Assembly: GCA_050261415.1 (NCBI GenBank)
Contig: JBLNDG010000066.1
Location: 1-14,279, forward strand
Direction: 5' to 3'
DNA length: 14,279 bases
DNA from: JBLNDG01 sp050261415
GTDB taxonomy: Bacteria; Bacillota; Clostridia; Lutisporales; Lutisporaceae
The notes under the pieces are model-generated. The model did no database searches, was not told the DNA's origin, and was given only the letters and a program-made list of their open reading frames with translations. This document shows, one piece after another, positions 12,869-14,279 of this stretch. Each line of letters begins with the position of its first letter. The stretch's first letter is position 1. The position numbers were made by a program, and so were the translations under genes.

Positions 12869-13279
12869 ATGTTGAATAAAGTTGCCCTTGTGGGTAGATT
12901 AACTAGAGACCCGGAAGTCAGATATACAGCAGATAATCAAACACCAATCGCTAAATTTACTATCGCAGTTGATAGAACATTTAAAAGAGAAGGTCAACAG
13001 TCAGCGGATTTTATACCTGTTGTTGTATTCGGCAAATCAGCAGAAAATTGCGGAAAGTTCATCAAGAAGGGCAGAATGGTTGCTGTTTCCGGAAGGCTGC
13101 AGACAAGAAGCTGGGATGACCAGGAAGGCAAAAGGCATTACGCAACAGAAGTAATAGCTGATGAAGTAGATTTTCTGGATAGAGGCTCGGATGCAAAGGG
13201 GTCGGAAGGTGAAGGCGGATTTGGAGAGGATTACGGTGACTTCCACCCTGCAGAAGAAGAGGACGATCTTCCATTTTAA
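12869..13279 (+). CDS. ssb: Single-stranded DNA-binding protein SSB
   Basis: SSB coats single-stranded DNA in replication, repair and recombination and recruits partner proteins. ATG 12869 (MLNKVALVGRLTRDPE) is the canonical SSB beginning. GGCGGTG (12857-12863) lies ahead of it and overlaps an alternative in-frame GTG. The 136-residue product has an N-terminal OB fold (about 1-107) with FTIAVDRTF, FIPVVVFGKSAENC and GRLQTRSWDD blocks. A short Gly/acid-rich linker (GSEGEGGFGEDYGD) leads to the acidic partner-binding tip EEEDDLPF. The tip usually ends DDIPF, so Leu for Ile is a conservative change. It sits 24 bases after rpsF. Confidence 0.97.
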   Translation: MLNKVALVGRLTRDPEVRYTADNQTPIAKFTIAVDRTFKREGQQSADFIPVVVFGKSAENCGKFIKKGRMVAVSGRLQTRSWDDQEGKRHYATEVIADEVDFLDRGSDAKGSEGEGGFGEDYGDFHPAEEEDDLPF

Positions 13280-13299
13280 CAGGATAGGAGGGAAAAGCG

Positions 13300-13557
13300 T
13301 TGAATAAAAGAGGCGGCGAAAGAACCGGCGGCGGCGGAAAAATGAGAAAGCCGAAGAAAAAAGTATGTAACTTTTGTATAGATAAAGTTGAATGCATAGA
13401 TTACAAAGATGTGAATAAGCTTAGAAGATATATCACAGAAAGAGGAAAGATAATCCCAAGGAGAATTTCCGGTAACTGTGCTAAACATCAAAGACAGCTT
13501 ACAATCGCAATAAAGAGAGCAAGAAACATAGCTTTATTGCCATTTACTACCGATTAA
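13300..13557 (+). CDS. rpsR: 30S ribosomal protein S18 (cysteine-containing form)
   Basis: S18 partners with S6 on the 30S platform. The TTG start at 13300 has AGGAGGG (13286-13292) 7 bases upstream. The 85-residue product has a basic Gly/Arg-rich N-terminus, then KVCNFC, a third Cys in KVECIDYKD, and a fourth in SGNCAKHQRQ, the arrangement of zinc-capable S18 proteins. Conserved blocks KLRRYITERGKIIPRRISG and AIKRARNIALLPFT are complete. It ends the operon, and two hairpins follow the stop. Confidence 0.96.
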   Translation: MNKRGGERTGGGGKMRKPKKKVCNFCIDKVECIDYKDVNKLRRYITERGKIIPRRISGNCAKHQRQLTIAIKRARNIALLPFTTD

Positions 13558-13595
13558 TGGTAGCTTTTAAAAAGCCTGGTATATACCAGGCTTTT
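13547..13595 (+). terminator. Tandem terminators after rpsR
   Basis: The first hairpin is CTACC (13547-13551) with GGTAG (13559-13563), followed by CTTTT; it overlaps the rpsR stop. The second is strong: AAAAGCCTGG with CCAGGCTTTT, spanning 13570-13595 as a near-perfect palindrome ending in four Ts. Confidence 0.88.
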
Positions 13596-13690
13596 GTGTT
13601 ATGCATATGTTATTCAAACCCGCTTATTCCAATATTTAAAAGGTTTTTTGCAAAAGGTATTATGGGAGATGTGTCGAATTATAAGATTGG

Positions 13691-13781
13691 ATTATTCCGC
13701 TTTGTTGTCTACCATTATTAATTGTGGTAATATAAAATAAGCCGATGGATGAATATTTTTATAAATGAAAACCGGAATAAT
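13691..13781 (+). other. Nested inverted repeats in the rpsR-MazG gap
   Basis: ATTATTCCG (13691-13699) is complementary to CGGAATAAT (13773-13781). Inside lies TACCA (13710-13714) facing TGGTA (13725-13729). The gap 13596-13899 (about 300 bases) has no gene. TATAAT hexamers at 13835-13840 and 13845-13850 might serve the next gene, but neither has a fair -35. Confidence 0.3.
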
Positions 13782-13899
13782 ATAAATAAATAGTGCTTGG
13801 ACAGAAAACGACCAATTTTTCAGTATACAAAAGCTATAATATTATATAATAGGAAATCTTAGCTTTAGTCTTAACTGAAAAGTAATGGGGGGAACCGGG

Positions 13900-14220
13900 G
13901 TGCTGAATCAGGAAACCGATATAACAAAAAATATTAAAGTAATAGAATTTTTAAAGAGCGAATTGTTAACTGCAGTTGCATCGTTGCATCAGAACCTTTT
14001 AAAGGGTACTAAGGTTGGGCAGGAGGTTATAATCGACATATTGGCGGATTTGGTGCTGGTTACATATTTGCTTGGAAAGCGGCTTGGAATAGCGTATTCT
14101 CTGATTGATTCGAAAGTGACCGAGAAAATAAGAATAGGTATGCTGGAAGAACACGAAACCGAAAAATGGTACGGGGATCTTTCAGACCTCTTTGAATATA
14201 TTAAAAAGAAAAAGGGCTAG
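13900..14220 (+). CDS. MazG-like family protein
   Basis: The family is related to MazG-type all-alpha NTP pyrophosphohydrolases, but activity here is unproven. GTG 13900 is chosen because GGGGGGA (13887-13893) lies 6 bases upstream; ATG 13885 has no site of its own. The 106-residue product is helical: NIKVIEFLKSELLTAVASLH (11-30), then VGQEVIIDILADLVLVTYLLGKRLG (39-63, with Glu42, Asp46 and Asp50), then a helix with EKWYGDLSDLFEYIKKKKG at the C-terminus. The second half of the MazG metal motif (E-x3-D-x3-D) is visible, but the first helix shows only Glu21 where an EExxE group is expected, so the metal site may be incomplete. The DUF2232 gene starts 9 bases downstream. Confidence 0.75.
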   Translation: MLNQETDITKNIKVIEFLKSELLTAVASLHQNLLKGTKVGQEVIIDILADLVLVTYLLGKRLGIAYSLIDSKVTEKIRIGMLEEHETEKWYGDLSDLFEYIKKKKG

Positions 14221-14229
14221 GGGTGCAGA

Positions 14230-14279
14230 ATGGGAAGAATACAGACAAAAGCCTTGGTAGAAAGTGCGATATTTGCAGC
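14230..14279 (+). CDS. Start of a DUF2232 (YybS-like) membrane protein, truncated by the window
   Basis: ATG 14230 follows AGGGGTG (14219-14225), which overlaps the MazG-like stop codon. Only 16 codons are present (MGRIQTKALVESAIFA and part of the next). The TKALVESAIFAA-type beginning and the position after the ribosomal cluster fit DUF2232/YybS membrane proteins, usually followed by gdpP and rplI. The identification rests mainly on context. Confidence 0.55.
   Translation, partial: MGRIQTKALVESAIFA

Overview
The window is AT-rich chromosomal DNA from a low-GC, spore-forming Firmicute. It is most likely an anaerobic clostridium of the Ruminiclostridium/Acetivibrio (C. thermocellum-like) type. 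That placement is an inference from three things: a YyaC-type sporulation protein, strong GGAGG ribosome binding sites paired with several TTG starts, and a gene order that includes yyaC, a DUF951 gene, rpsF-ssb-rpsR and a DUF2232 start. No mobile element, CRISPR array, rRNA or tRNA was seen.

Layout. Bases 1-510 hold no gene, only a palindrome and a possible leftward promoter. A cation diffusion facilitator (511-1392) ends in a clear terminator. An HD-GYP protein with a receiver-like N-terminus (1608-2618) converges on a yyaC-like sporulation gene (2621-3253, minus) with a 2-base gap. A palindrome-rich divergent region (3254-3555) leads into a membrane-anchored DUF5711/PQQ-like protein and a CvpA-family protein, closed by a terminator. 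Next come a LiaI-like polytopic membrane protein and a short ModE-type regulator, then a modABC molybdate ABC transporter behind a promoter that lies inside a long ModE-like inverted repeat. modC and a minus-strand gene share a bidirectional terminator.

The minus-strand pair (8623-10249) encodes a DUF2089 zinc-ribbon/HTH protein and a SHOCT-like/DUF4097 protein. They are transcribed together from a consensus promoter and carry the same short helical motif. After an AT-rich gap come yedF, an mscS-family channel and a DUF951 gene. A strong promoter and an S6:S18-type leader then drive rpsF-ssb-rpsR, which ends in tandem terminators. The window finishes with a MazG-like gene and the first codons of a DUF2232 (YybS-like) gene.

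How the genes work together. Most of the window is conserved housekeeping content: translation and single-strand DNA binding, osmotic protection, metal efflux and sporulation. Two accessory modules stand out. One is a molybdate uptake operon whose regulator and ATPase both lack the molybdate-binding Mop/TOBE domain. The other is the DUF2089-DUF4097 pair, a plausible but functionally undefined envelope-related regulator/effector unit. I found no clear case of a wholly new system. The best leads are that pair, the sensor-less ModE circuit with its composite operator, and several structured non-coding stretches.
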